Shown here piece by piece: positions 44,341-53,107 of a DNA stretch of 64,000 nucleotides. Position 1 is the stretch's first letter; each line of letters begins with the position of its first letter. The stretch is from Nocardia sp. NBC_00403. GTDB lineage: Bacteria; Actinomycetota; Actinomycetes; Mycobacteriales; Mycobacteriaceae. Both the position numbers and the translations under genes were made by a program. The notes under the pieces were generated by a model. It did not search any database and had not been told where the DNA came from. It worked only from the letters and a program-made list of their open reading frames with translations. Location of the stretch: positions 8,370,001 through 8,434,000 of the forward strand of contig NZ_CP107939.1 of the NCBI RefSeq assembly GCF_036046055.1, read 5' to 3'.

Positions 44341-45960
44341 TCAGCAGCGGCCATCCCCGCCGCCGGCGAGCACGCGATCCAGCACAGCGACGAGCTCGCC
44401 GGTCGGATCTTCGACCGATGTCGGCGATCGCCAGGCGATGAACTGATCGGGTCGCACCAGAACCGCGCCACCCGCGTCGATCCCGACCTGTCGCGCCCAA
44501 CTGTTCGCCGAGTCGGTCGCGACGACTGCAAGCGGGACACCGAGACGGTCCGCTGCCATTTTCGCGGCTCGTGCCCACTCCCCACCGCCCGCATCGATGA
44601 GCAGCGTGAGGCGGGATTGCACGAGGTCGAGCGTGGACACTCGACTACCGTCCAGGTCGATCCAGGCATGCGGCAGCCGGGAGCCGGGTGCGCCGTCCAG
44701 CACCAGCTCGATGTCCTCGGTGGAGGGCAAGTGCGGTTGCGGATCGACCACCGCCGCCGAGTCGTAGCGGTAGCCCAGCTGCACGATCGGGGCGTTGATC
44801 ATGCCCATCGCCGTCCGCTCCGAGGCTGCCGCCGCACTGGAATCCCAGTGCAGCCGTGGTGCTTTCAGCCGTAGCAACGCTTGCTCCAAGGTGGTCAGCG
44901 CCACCGGTCGACGCTCGGCGTGATAGCTGTCGAGCAGCGCGGGACCGGCCTGCCCGGCGCACACCGCCGCCAATTTCCAGGCCAGGTTGTGCGCATCCGC
45001 AACGCCGGTGTTGAGGCCGAACGCGCCGAGCGGCGGGACGGCGTGCGCCGCGTCACCGATCAGGAATACCCGCCCTTGTTGGAAACTGTCGGCAACCAAT
45101 CCACATGCCCGCCATGGCAATCGACTGTGCACCTCGACGTCGAGCCCATGGTCGCCGACGGCAGCGCGGATCAGGGCACGACAGCGTTCGGGCGTGAAGT
45201 CGTCGGCCGACTGTCCATCCTCCGGGCGGTATTCGGTGTGAAAGATCCACTCGGTTGCGCCGTCCACGGTCATGAACATGCCCGGTGCATCCGGGGTGGT
45301 GATGTCGCAGGCGGCGAAGAACCGCCCACGGGTGTAGGGCCGCAGATCCGCGCGGAAGAGGATGTTCGCTTTCGGATTACCCAGTGCGCCAGGGCCGGTC
45401 GTGCCGATCCCGAGCGCGCCGCGGACACCGCTGTGCACGCCGTCGGCCCCGATCAGATAGTCCGCCCGGATCGTCGCACCGTCGTCCAGGTGCGCGGTGA
45501 CGCCGTCCGCGTCCTGTTCGAAGGACAGCAGCCGAGTCGAGTGCCGAATCGTGGCGCCCCGCGTCGTCGCCGCAGGCAGCACTACCGAATCGAGCCGGTG
45601 CTGTGGGCAGGTGCCGCGAATCGTGGCGGGGCTGAATCGGTCGGCGACCCGGCCCGCACGTGCGGGTGCCACATCCGGCAGGGCGCTCGGATCGATCGAG
45701 GCCAGCGTGACCGCGGAGATCTTGCCGAGGTTGCCCGCCGTCATGTCCACCGCCACCGCGTCGACCGCGTCGGCGAGCCCGACCTCACGCAGGAATTCGA
45801 GGGTTCGCGGTCCGAGGCCGGTCGCGCGCGGATGGATCGAAGGTCCCGATTGACACTCGACGACCATCGCCTCGACCCCATGGTGTGCAAGCAACAGCGC
45901 TGCGAACAGGCCGACCGAGCCACCGCCCGCGATCAGCACGGGAACCCGAGTCTGTGTCAT
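44341..45960 (-). CDS. FAD-dependent aromatic/polyketide hydroxylase (RdmE/PgaE type)
   Basis: 539 residues. Group A flavin monooxygenase: VLIAGGGSVGLFAALLLAHHG, the DG motif (YLIGADGVHSGVRGAL) and GRVFLIGDAAHAVPPLGAFGLNTG, then a thioredoxin-like C-terminal domain (VSTLDLVQSRLTLLID, VLVRPDQFIAWRSP), as in anthracycline and angucycline hydroxylases. The family uses NADPH and oxygen on large aromatic substrates, including some antibiotics. ATG 45960 follows GGGAGTGG. It is divergent from a TetR gene over a palindrome at 45995-46009. Its interior (45536-45650) is duplicated at 52575-52689. Confidence 0.9.
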   Translation of the reverse strand: MTQTRVPVLIAGGGSVGLFAALLLAHHGVEAMVVECQSGPSIHPRATGLGPRTLEFLREVGLADAVDAVAVDMTAGNLGKISAVTLASIDPSALPDVAPARAGRVADRFSPATIRGTCPQHRLDSVVLPAATTRGATIRHSTRLLSFEQDADGVTAHLDDGATIRADYLIGADGVHSGVRGALGIGTTGPGALGNPKANILFRADLRPYTRGRFFAACDITTPDAPGMFMTVDGATEWIFHTEYRPEDGQSADDFTPERCRALIRAAVGDHGLDVEVHSRLPWRACGLVADSFQQGRVFLIGDAAHAVPPLGAFGLNTGVADAHNLAWKLAAVCAGQAGPALLDSYHAERRPVALTTLEQALLRLKAPRLHWDSSAAAASERTAMGMINAPIVQLGYRYDSAAVVDPQPHLPSTEDIELVLDGAPGSRLPHAWIDLDGSRVSTLDLVQSRLTLLIDAGGGEWARAAKMAADRLGVPLAVVATDSANSWARQVGIDAGGAVLVRPDQFIAWRSPTSVEDPTGELVAVLDRVLAGGGDGRC

Positions 45961-45994
45961 GGCCACTCCCTTATGGATACAGTGTTCTCATTAC

Positions 45995-46009
45995 GGCTAC
46001 ACCGTAGCC
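45995..46009. promoter_or_regulatory. Palindrome GGCTAC-ACC-GTAGCC
   Basis: Perfect 6-bp arms around ACC; three more pairs outside with one mismatch. It is central in the 97-bp spacer between the divergent hydroxylase and tetR, the expected site of TetR control of both genes. Confidence 0.65.
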
Positions 46010-46057
46010 ATACTGCTACGATGTTCGCAAGGTCGGACTTTTCACAAGGAGGACGTA

Positions 46058-46768
46058 GTGGCGAAGTCGGCGGAGACCCCCGCTGTGGTGTGGACCAAGC
46101 AGCGGCGCACCCCACGCCGCAGCGCGCCCGGCGTCGAGCAGATCGTCCGTACCGCCGTCGACCTCGCCGACAGCGCAGGACTCGAGGCCGTCTCGATGCG
46201 CCGTATCGCCACCGAACTCGGGTCCGGCACCGCATCGCTCTACCGCTACGTCGAAGGACGCGACGACCTGCTCGACCTGATGATCGATGCGGTCAACGGC
46301 GAAGTGGAACCCCCGGAGCTGGCAGGCGATTGGCGCACCGACCTCACCGCGGTGGCCCGCCATCTGCGCGCCACCATGATCCGCCACCCGTGGCTCGCCG
46401 CCGAGCTCACCGGACGCCCCACCCTCGGCGCGAATTCCCTACGCCTGCAAGACATTGCACTAGCGGCCGCCTCCGCCCTCACCGCCGACATCACTGTCGC
46501 GGCCGCTGTCGTCGACACCGTCGACGCCTACGTCTTCGGGGCCGTCGCTCGACACCTCGCCGAGGAGCAGGCGCAACGCCGCACCGGCCACACCGAAGAC
46601 GAATGGCGCGTCGCCGTCGCGCCCTACATCCGCGAAGTCATCGCGAGCAACGCCTACCCCCACTTCGCCCGCCGCGTCGCCGACGCCGAGGACGCCGGCC
46701 CCGAGCAGCGCTTCGACTTCGGTCTCAACTGCATGCTGGACGGCATCGCCGCCCGCATCCGCGGCTGA
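46058..46768 (+). CDS. TetR-family regulator
   Basis: 236 residues. HTH: VEQIVRTAVDLADSAGLEAVSMRRIATELGSGTASLYRYVEGRDDLLDLMID, the TetR_C_11-like subgroup with a long C-terminal ligand domain. GTG 46058 behind AGGAGG. It is divergent from the FAD hydroxylase and likely represses it through the palindrome between them, with the hydroxylase substrate or product as ligand (inference). Confidence 0.92.
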   Translation: MAKSAETPAVVWTKQRRTPRRSAPGVEQIVRTAVDLADSAGLEAVSMRRIATELGSGTASLYRYVEGRDDLLDLMIDAVNGEVEPPELAGDWRTDLTAVARHLRATMIRHPWLAAELTGRPTLGANSLRLQDIALAAASALTADITVAAAVVDTVDAYVFGAVARHLAEEQAQRRTGHTEDEWRVAVAPYIREVIASNAYPHFARRVADAEDAGPEQRFDFGLNCMLDGIAARIRG

Positions 46769-47012
46769 CAACTACGCCCTGATCAGCCCTTACCGCCCGC
46801 TACTCGATCGAACGAGGGTCCAGAACGACCGCGACCGTGACGCACGTCGGCATCCGGCCCTGCTCGGCAGGCCGCATCGCTGCTGCCACCGGCTGCCACC
46901 AGCTGCCGCCGGATGGCGTCAACGGCACACGGTTCGACCGCGTGCGGCTTCGTTCGGCCGCGTACCGATCAGCTCTCTCGATTGATGTCGGCGTCCGATG
47001 TGACACCAGGCA

Positions 47013-47642
47013 TCAGGGGGCCGACTCGGCAAGGCAGAAGTCGGAAACCTCCGATGATGGCGTGTATGCGGCCAGCAGGGTGGTGGTGATGACGTGGGCG
47101 GCGTCGTCGTCGGTTAGGCGGCCTGCGGCGACTTCCGTTGCGGCGCCGTGGATCACGCTGTGATAGACCGCAACCATCCAGGAGGTGGGCAGGTCTGCGC
47201 GGAACGCGCCTTCGGTTCGGCCACGCTCGATGAGGCGGCTCACTCGGCGCATCGGGAGGTCGTGGGCTGCGCGGATACGTTCCGCAGGAATGTGATTGTG
47301 TGCGGCCACCAGCAGTGAGCGGAACTGGTCGATGAGCTTCCAGGATGCGGCGACGAGTCGGCCGATGGCCGCGCGCGGGTCGCCATCGAGATCGACGCTG
47401 TCGAGGGTGTAGTCGCTCTCGGCGACGGCGCGGGTGAACACCGCATCGATCAGTTCCGCACGGGATGCGAAATGCCCGTAGAGGGTGACCCTTCCGACGC
47501 CGGCTCGCTTGGCGATCTCGCCGATATTCGCCTCTGGGTCGGCGATCAGCGCCTCCTGGGCGGCATCGAGAATCGCGGCGATATTGCGCCTGGCGTCGGC
47601 GCGTTTGGCCTGGCCATGCTGTTGCGTCCGTGGTGTTGCCAC
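47013..47642 (-). CDS. TetR-family regulator
   Basis: 209 residues with the HTH NIAAILDAAQEALIADPEANIGEIAKRAGVGRVTLYGHFASRAELIDAVF and a C-terminal domain containing SWMVAVYHSVIHGAATEVAAGRL. GTG 47642 is preferred (AAGGGG site); a TTG at 47663 adds 7 residues. It is divergent from the exporter at 47817. A homologous copy of its C-terminal domain, without the HTH, lies at 52829-53106. Confidence 0.91.
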   Translation of the reverse strand: MATPRTQQHGQAKRADARRNIAAILDAAQEALIADPEANIGEIAKRAGVGRVTLYGHFASRAELIDAVFTRAVAESDYTLDSVDLDGDPRAAIGRLVAASWKLIDQFRSLLVAAHNHIPAERIRAAHDLPMRRVSRLIERGRTEGAFRADLPTSWMVAVYHSVIHGAATEVAAGRLTDDDAAHVITTTLLAAYTPSSEVSDFCLAESAP

Positions 47643-47759
47643 CGAGTCGCCACCCCTTCTCAAACAAGCTTGTACGGGTTGTGTGGCAACTATAGAACGG
47701 CCGCGAGCGGGGACTGCCGGTGAGTCGTGTCACCAATCCACCTCTTCTCGTACAGCAGT

Positions 47760-47791
47760 GTTCGAGTTACAGTCGATGCATTAACTCGAAC
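47760..47791. promoter_or_regulatory. Inverted repeat GTTCGAGTTA / TAACTCGAAC
   Basis: Perfect 10-bp arms (47760-47769 and 47782-47791) with a 12-base centre, just upstream of the exporter's AGGAG site. A second palindrome, ACAAGCTTGT, lies next to the tetR start at about 47664-47673. Probable TetR operators. Confidence 0.65.
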
Positions 47792-47816
47792 ATTCACGTT
47801 CAACTTAGGAGCCGTC

Positions 47817-49241
47817 ATGCATCCGCAGACGCCAACTCACCACCACCACGACACCGCCGAGCCCCAGGATCCGCGCCGATGGCGGGCCCTGACGGTGCTC
47901 GCGACCGCGCAATTCATGCTCATCCTCGACATCACCGTGGTGACCGTCGCGCTGCCGGATATCGGACGCGATCTCGAACTCGGTCGGGCCGCGACGACTT
48001 GGGTGATCACCGCGTACACACTGCTGTTCGGCGGACTGATGGTCTTCGGCGGCCGATCGGCCGACTTGTTCGGCGCGCGCCGCGTGGCGATGACCGGCCT
48101 CGTCGCGTTCACCGGTTCGTCGCTGCTGGCCGGGCTCGCGGTGAACGCGCCGATGCTGTTGAGCGGCCGGGTCGGACAGGGTGTCGGGGCCGCGCTGCTG
48201 TCGCCGGCGGCCATGGCGATCGTGACCATCACTTTCCACGGCGCGGAGCGCAACAAGGCCCTCGGCGTGTGGGGTGCCCTCGGCGGCACCGGCGCGGCGG
48301 TTGGCGTTCTGGTCGGCGGCCTGTTGACGGCAGGACCCGGCTGGTCGTGGATCTTCTTCGTCAATGTGCCGGTCGGGCTGGTGCTGCTAGCGGCAATGAC
48401 CAGGGTCGTGCCGGATCGACCGGGGCAGCGTGGACGCAGTATCGATGTGCTCGGCGCGGTGCTGGTCACCGCCGCGGTGGGCGCTGCGATATACGGGCTG
48501 ATCAATGCCGGTGATGATGGTTGGGCCGACTCGCTCACCGTCGTTCCGCTCCTTGCGGCCGTCGTGCTCGGCGCGACTTTCGTCATCTATGAGCGCAATG
48601 CCGTAGCGCCGCTGCTGGATCCGCGCCTCCTCGTACGCAGGCCGATTGCGGCAGGGGCGGTGCTGATGCTGGTCGCGACCGGTCTGCTGATCACCGGCTT
48701 CTTCCTCGGTTCGTTCTATCTTCAGCAGGCGCAGGGGAATTCGGCCCTGGTCACCGGGCTGCTGTTCGTACCCATCGCGCTGGGCACCATCATCGGAGCC
48801 CACAATGCCGGGAGTCTCATCGGCAAATACGGCTATCGACCAGTCGGCGTTGTCGCGCTGACGATCACGGCCGCAGGCGCCGCCGTACCCGCATTGTGGG
48901 ATGGCACCGCCGCCGTGATCATCGGCCTTACCGTAGCGGCGGCCGGCCAGGGCGCTACCTTCGTCACCGCGACAACCACCGCGCTGGCCAACGTCGCCCA
49001 CGACCAAGCCGGAGTGACCTCCGGCCTGGTCAACACCTTCCACGAAGTGGGTGCGGCGCTCGGCGTTGCGGTCCTGTCTACTGTTGCCGCGGTCAGCCTC
49101 CGCACATCCGGCGCGGACCTGAGCGGTTTCACCAATGCCTTCACCCTGAGCGCCATCATCGCGGCGGTCGTCGCGGCGGCCGCGCTGGCGTTCATCCCGG
49201 CAGGCAAGCCGCCGGTCGGCATACGGGTCGGCGCGCACTGA
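47817..49241 (+). CDS. MFS multidrug exporter, EmrB/QacA (DHA2) type
   Basis: 474 residues, about 14 helices. FMLILDITVVTVALPDIGRDL (motif D1), the motif A loop GGRSADLFGARRV and motif C, GVWGALGGTGAAVGVLVGGLL, are all clear. A His-run (THHHHDT) is near the N-terminus. ATG 47817 follows TTAGGAG. Controlled most likely by the divergent TetR at 47642 through the inverted repeat at 47760-47791. Proton-driven drug export is the expected role; substrate unknown. Confidence 0.92.
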   Translation: MHPQTPTHHHHDTAEPQDPRRWRALTVLATAQFMLILDITVVTVALPDIGRDLELGRAATTWVITAYTLLFGGLMVFGGRSADLFGARRVAMTGLVAFTGSSLLAGLAVNAPMLLSGRVGQGVGAALLSPAAMAIVTITFHGAERNKALGVWGALGGTGAAVGVLVGGLLTAGPGWSWIFFVNVPVGLVLLAAMTRVVPDRPGQRGRSIDVLGAVLVTAAVGAAIYGLINAGDDGWADSLTVVPLLAAVVLGATFVIYERNAVAPLLDPRLLVRRPIAAGAVLMLVATGLLITGFFLGSFYLQQAQGNSALVTGLLFVPIALGTIIGAHNAGSLIGKYGYRPVGVVALTITAAGAAVPALWDGTAAVIIGLTVAAAGQGATFVTATTTALANVAHDQAGVTSGLVNTFHEVGAALGVAVLSTVAAVSLRTSGADLSGFTNAFTLSAIIAAVVAAAALAFIPAGKPPVGIRVGAH

Positions 49242-49366
49242 CACCAAGCCTCGAAGCGGATCCGGTCGATGGGTGGGTGCGCTTGCCATGAGTCAGGATG
49301 CTGGCGTTCTCGAACGTCCGATCATACCAACGAACGAGCCTCTGATCGATGGCCACGCGAGCGTGT

Positions 49367-49990
49367 TCACTCGAGATCGTGCTGGTCGGTGGCGTTTTCG
49401 GCTGTCGTTCCCAGCACGCGGTCCAGTAGATGGTCGATGAGATCGAGTGCGGCGTGTGGGGTGCTGTATCCCTGGAGCAGGCCTTGGGCTAGTCCGCCGA
49501 TTGTCGCGGTGATGAGTGCGGCGTCGCGGTCTGGTGATGCGTCCACGCGTTGGGCTCGTTCGATTTGGTCGGCGATGATCGTGGCCAGGGTGCGTGGTGC
49601 TGCGAAGGTTTCTTCCGCGGTGATGCTCTGGCCGGTGACAGCTGCCCATCCGAAGCTGCCGAGGACGATCGTTTCCTCCCGGCGTTGCTCGTCGAGAGGG
49701 AGCAATTCGGTGAGGACCGCGCGGATCACCGCGCGAGGTGTAGCGTCCTGGCCCAGCGCGGTCCACCGGCGCGTGAATCGGGCGCCGGCATCCTCCATCA
49801 CCGACCGGTGGGTCGCCAGCAGGAATTCCCTCTTGGTTCCGAAGTAGTACTGCACCAGCCGTATCGACATTCCGGCCTCGGTGGCGACCGTTTGAAAGGT
49901 GACCGCTTCCAGGCCGCCGCCGACGATGACTCGGCGCACGGCGCTGGTGATCTGCCGCCGCCGCACTTCATGGTCGACCAATCGTGGCAC
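49367..49990 (-). CDS. TetR-family regulator
   Basis: 207 residues. HTH ITSAVRRVIVGGGLEAVTFQTVATEAGMSIRLVQYYFGTKREFLLATH, the BetI-like subgroup in which RLVQYYF is characteristic, followed by a C-terminal domain with GLAQGLLQG. GTG 49990 (MPRLVDHEV) has a GGCAGGA site; an upstream start at 50053 is less likely. Divergent from the alpha/beta hydrolase at 50121. Confidence 0.9.
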   Translation of the reverse strand: MPRLVDHEVRRRQITSAVRRVIVGGGLEAVTFQTVATEAGMSIRLVQYYFGTKREFLLATHRSVMEDAGARFTRRWTALGQDATPRAVIRAVLTELLPLDEQRREETIVLGSFGWAAVTGQSITAEETFAAPRTLATIIADQIERAQRVDASPDRDAALITATIGGLAQGLLQGYSTPHAALDLIDHLLDRVLGTTAENATDQHDLE

Positions 49991-50083
49991 GCGTCCTGCC
50001 GCCTTTCTGTTGTGTCGAACAACCCGCCAGCCTAGATGGTACGTACATACCACATACGTGATATGTTCATGACATCAAGATGA

Positions 50084-50098
50084 TACGGTCATACCGTA
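50084..50098. promoter_or_regulatory. Palindrome TACGGT-CAT-ACCGTA
   Basis: Perfect 6-bp arms with a 3-base centre, 22 bases before the hydrolase ATG. Further weaker repeats (ACGTA and TACGT, 50041-50059) lie between it and tetR. Probable operator of the tetR/hydrolase pair. Confidence 0.6.
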
Positions 50099-50120
50099 AA
50101 AGGGGACGAAGGGGAGGCTC

Positions 50121-51002
50121 ATGCCGAAGATCGGGCGGTTCACCAGCAGCGAGGCCAAAGCGGCCTACCTGCGGGCCTACGAAGCACTGGCGGTCGACTG
50201 GCCGGTGCCGTCGACGGACATCGAGGTCGAAACAACATTCGGGACAACGCGAGTGCGTAAGTCGGGAACGGGGGCAGGCCTGCCGCTGGTGCTGTTGCCA
50301 GGCATGCCCGGCAACAGTTTGTTCTGGACCCCATTCATCGAGGAGCTGACGCGTGAGCGTGTCGTCTACACACCGGATGTCATCGGCTGGCCAGGCCGCT
50401 GCGAGCAGAGCACACCGGTGCGTGACCATGCCGAGATCATGAAGTGGCTGGTCGAGGTCATCGATGGGCTCGGCGAGGCTCGCATCCACGTGGCCGGGTA
50501 CTCCGACGGCGCATGGATCGCCGGACTGCTCGGAGTCCATCACTCCGAGCGCCTGGCGAGTCTGTCCATGCTGGAACCGGGCGGAGCCACCTTCGCCAAG
50601 CCTCGGTGGGGCCTACTTCTGAAAATGGTCTCCGCAGGTATGCGGCCCACCCGTGAACGCATGCAGAAACTCACCCAGTGGTTGACTCCTGGTGTCGTGC
50701 TGAGCGACAAGGAATGGGCAATGGCTGTGGCGGGGTTCAAGTTCCGGCTGGCGTTGCCGTGGCCGAAGCCGTTCACCGATGAACAACTGGCTGCCATCAC
50801 CGCGCCGCTGCTGGTGTTGTTCGGCGGGGCTACGGTCGTCAACGACCCCGATATCGGAGTGCGGCGCCTTCGCCAGCATGCGCCCGCCGCCGACGTCGAG
50901 GTCTACCCCGGTGTCGGACACGAACTGCTGTGGGTACTCCCGCAGAAGGTGATACCCCGGCTCCTCGAGTTCGTCGCCGAAAACGATGCAGTCCGGACAT
51001 GA
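50121..51002 (+). CDS. Alpha/beta-fold hydrolase
   Basis: 293 residues. Oxyanion strand LPLVLLPGMPGNSLFW, nucleophile elbow GYSDGAW (GxSxG), a cap region, and the C-terminal acid/His block VLFGGATVVNDPDIG and YPGVGHELLWVLP. Esterase, lactonase and haloalkane-type activities are all possible; the Ser nucleophile excludes dehalogenase. ATG 50121 follows GGGGAGG. Divergent from and probably controlled by the TetR at 49990. Confidence 0.9.
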   Translation: MPKIGRFTSSEAKAAYLRAYEALAVDWPVPSTDIEVETTFGTTRVRKSGTGAGLPLVLLPGMPGNSLFWTPFIEELTRERVVYTPDVIGWPGRCEQSTPVRDHAEIMKWLVEVIDGLGEARIHVAGYSDGAWIAGLLGVHHSERLASLSMLEPGGATFAKPRWGLLLKMVSAGMRPTRERMQKLTQWLTPGVVLSDKEWAMAVAGFKFRLALPWPKPFTDEQLAAITAPLLVLFGGATVVNDPDIGVRRLRQHAPAADVEVYPGVGHELLWVLPQKVIPRLLEFVAENDAVRT

Positions 51003-51388
51003 GCAAACAAGTTTGATCAGGCGACACACAGTAGAAGCTGCGGAGCGTTCGGCACGGTGTCTCGTGAACGATGCTGCGCTCAGGTGGTCAGTGCATCACC
51101 GCTGCTGAGGTGTTCAGCGTAAACCTCTGCCGGACTGCGGTAGCCATGAGACCGAGTTCACCGGGGAAGCATAAGACTCGGACAGTGAGAAGGCTGCCCG
51201 CAGCCGCGCGAAAATGTCCAGTCTTGTTTGTTCAAACCCCAAGGCGGGGTAATGGCTTCGGGGATGCCTACGGCGCGATCGGACAGCCCCTCAGCGACCT
51301 GCCGAACCCGCGATGAGCTGGATCTGCGGCCAGGTCATTCAACAAAGGTGAAAATGCGGATGCCGAGTGTGGACGCGCCTGCAACGAT
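51003..51388. other. Intergenic stretch with possible transposase tail
   Basis: About 390 bases without a supported gene. On the minus strand around 51085-51145 the reading GYRSPAEVYAEHLSSGD is reminiscent of the C-terminus of IS3/IS30-type transposases, but neighbouring sequence does not continue it. The last 40 bases (from about 51346) are duplicated, inverted, within the mosaic at 52691-52782. Confidence 0.3.
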
Positions 51389-51409
51389 GTGGTCATGGGG
51401 AGCGTGCTG

Positions 51410-52261
51410 ATGACCGGTGATATACACGGCAATACCGATCATGCGGTGCGGTTGGTGCGTGTTGCGGGGCGGCAGAAGTGCGAGCGGATGTTCGTGCTCG
51501 GGGACTTCGGCGCCTGGGAACACACGCCGGAGGGCAGGCACTACTTCGATGTGGTGAATCGGGTGGCGCGCAAGCAGCGGGTTCAGGTGTACTTCCTCGA
51601 CGGCAATCACGATAAGTCGTCGCTGGTCCATGAGCTATATGACGACAAAGCCGATGATGACGGCTTCCTGGTGTGCCGCAGCAATATTCGGTATGCCCCG
51701 CGCGGGCATCGATGGGTGTGGGAGGGGACGCGGTTCGCGGCGTTCGGTGGGGCGTATTCGGTCGACAAGTCGTGGCGATTGGCGAAGGAGGCGCAGAGCG
51801 AACGGAATGCGGAGCGGCGCAGGCGCTTCAGGTCGTCGCGGCGTCCGGCCACGGCGGGGAAGCTGTGGTTTCCGGAAGAGCAGATGACCGACGAGGAGTT
51901 CGATGCGGTGCTCGCCGCCAACCGCACGCCGGTCGATGTGCTACTCGCGCACGACAAACCGCGTGACTCGGCCCCGAACTGGAATCGCAAGAATCTGCCC
52001 GAGTGCCTGCCTAATCAGGACCGTATCCAGCGCGCGGTCAACACGCTGCGGCCCGGCCTGATGCTGCACGGACATCTGCACTACCGCTACACCGACATGA
52101 TTCGGTGCGGTGCCGATCAATGGACGCAGGTCGACGGCCTCGGCGCGGACCCAGAAGCCTCCCATCGGCACGACTACGACCGCGACAAGTCTTGGCTGGT
52201 ACTGCAATTGCCATATCTCCGCGCGTCGGCGGACCGCGAGCATCCGGAGTTGGCGAGCTGA
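51410..52261 (+). CDS. Calcineurin-like metallophosphoesterase
   Basis: 283 residues with the complete five-block metal site: GDIHGN (D4, H6), GDFGAWE, DGNHD, a later His (LLAHDKPRD) and GHLHYRY. The family hydrolyses phosphomonoesters or diesters with two metals; substrate unknown. A basic segment (ERRRRFRSSRRP) lies mid-protein. The start is decided by GGGGAG seven bases before ATG 51410; GTG 51389 and ATG 51395 would overlap that site. The 5' end and upstream region (about 51346-51437) recur inverted in the mosaic at 52691-52782. Confidence 0.9.
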   Translation: MTGDIHGNTDHAVRLVRVAGRQKCERMFVLGDFGAWEHTPEGRHYFDVVNRVARKQRVQVYFLDGNHDKSSLVHELYDDKADDDGFLVCRSNIRYAPRGHRWVWEGTRFAAFGGAYSVDKSWRLAKEAQSERNAERRRRFRSSRRPATAGKLWFPEEQMTDEEFDAVLAANRTPVDVLLAHDKPRDSAPNWNRKNLPECLPNQDRIQRAVNTLRPGLMLHGHLHYRYTDMIRCGADQWTQVDGLGADPEASHRHDYDRDKSWLVLQLPYLRASADREHPELAS

Positions 52262-52320
52262 TATTCATCGCGGCTCGCAAGGGTCGTTTCTTGTCTCTCC
52301 CACGCGAGTTCAGTGCACTC

Positions 52321-52574
52321 GAGCCCGGTTTCGCAGTACAAGCGCACCCAGCGCCGCCCCCACCATGCAGAGCCCGACCACCCACAAACCAGCACGCTGG
52401 CTGCCCGTCATATCCTTCAGCGCACCGGTCACATACGGCGCGACAAAGCCGCTGACATTGCCGATCGAGTTGATCAGCGCGATGCCGCCCGCCGCAGCGG
52501 CGCCGGAGAGGAAGGTGCTCGGCAGCGCCCAGAAAGTGGGCAGCGCGGCGAGCACCCCGACCGCGCACACGGTG
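52321..52574 (-). repeat. Duplicated MFS C-terminal fragment
   Basis: Same orientation as, and offset by exactly 2640 bases from, 54961-55214 in the MFS gene at 54950. I count 3 mismatches over 52371-52574, but about 11 in the first 50 bases. It encodes the last ~85 residues of the permease (PTFWALPSTF, NVSGFVAPYV, GALKDMTGSQ) and keeps a stop codon. First piece of the mosaic. Confidence 0.85.
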
Positions 52575-52689
52575 GTCGAGTGCCGAATCGTGGCGCCCCG
52601 CGCCGTCGCCGCAGGCAGCACTACCGAATCGAGCCGGTGCTGCGGGCAGGTACCGCGAATCGTGGCAGTGCTGAATCGGTCGGCGACCC
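52575..52689 (-). repeat. Duplicated FAD-hydroxylase interior fragment
   Basis: Matches 45536-45650 of the hydroxylase at 44341, offset exactly 7039, with 5 differences in 115 bases. It encodes the VADRFS to RHST part. On the minus strand it reads in frame into the MFS fragment, so a chimeric frame (LPAATARGATIRHST then VCAVGVLAALP) of about 100 codons runs from 52621 to 52310. Confidence 0.85.
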
Positions 52690-52690
52690 A

Positions 52691-52782
52691 CGGTATTGCC
52701 GTGAATGTCTCCGGTCATCAGCACGCTCCCCATGACCACATGGTGGCAGGCACACCCGCGCTCGGCATCCGCATTTCCACCT
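52691..52782. repeat. Inverted copy of metallophosphoesterase 5' region
   Basis: About 92 bases matching the reverse complement of 51346-51437, with 11 differences. It carries the ribosome-binding site and the first codons (MTGDIHGNT) of the metallophosphoesterase, reading on the minus strand toward the hydroxylase fragment, but in a different frame from it. Confidence 0.8.
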
Positions 52783-52828
52783 ACGATCGGCTCCATCGCC
52801 ACCACCCGCCGGGCCGAAGTGACAGAGC

Positions 52829-53106
52829 TTTTCGAGCAGCTGCTCGCCGCACACAATCACATCCCCGCCGAACGCATGCGGGCCGCCCACGACCTGCCGA
52901 TGCACCACGTCGGCCGCCTCATCGCGTGTGGCCGAGCCGAAGGCGCGTTCCGCGCCGACCCACCCACGTCCTGGATGGTCGCGGTCTATCACAGCGTGAT
53001 TCACGGCGCCGCGACGGAAATCGCCGCAGGTCGACTCGCCGACGACGATGCGGCAGATCTCATCACCAGCACCCTGCTCGCCGCCTACGCACCACCGGCC
53101 GAGTAG
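52829..53106 (+). pseudogene. TetR C-terminal domain fragment without HTH
   Basis: It reads LLAAHNHIPAERMRAAHDLP, then SWMVAVYHSVIHGAATEIAA and LITSTLLAAYAPPAE up to the stop at 53106, closely similar (roughly 80 percent at residue level) to the end of the regulator at 47013, in opposite orientation. The DNA-binding half is missing; the frame is open further upstream to 52705 but through unrelated mosaic pieces. A truncated paralogue; whether it is expressed is unknown. Confidence 0.75.
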
Positions 53107-53107
53107 C

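Noticed and set aside
44881..46782. 633-codon plus-strand open frame
   Set aside because: Antisense to the FAD hydroxylase, then out of frame through tetR; no motif.
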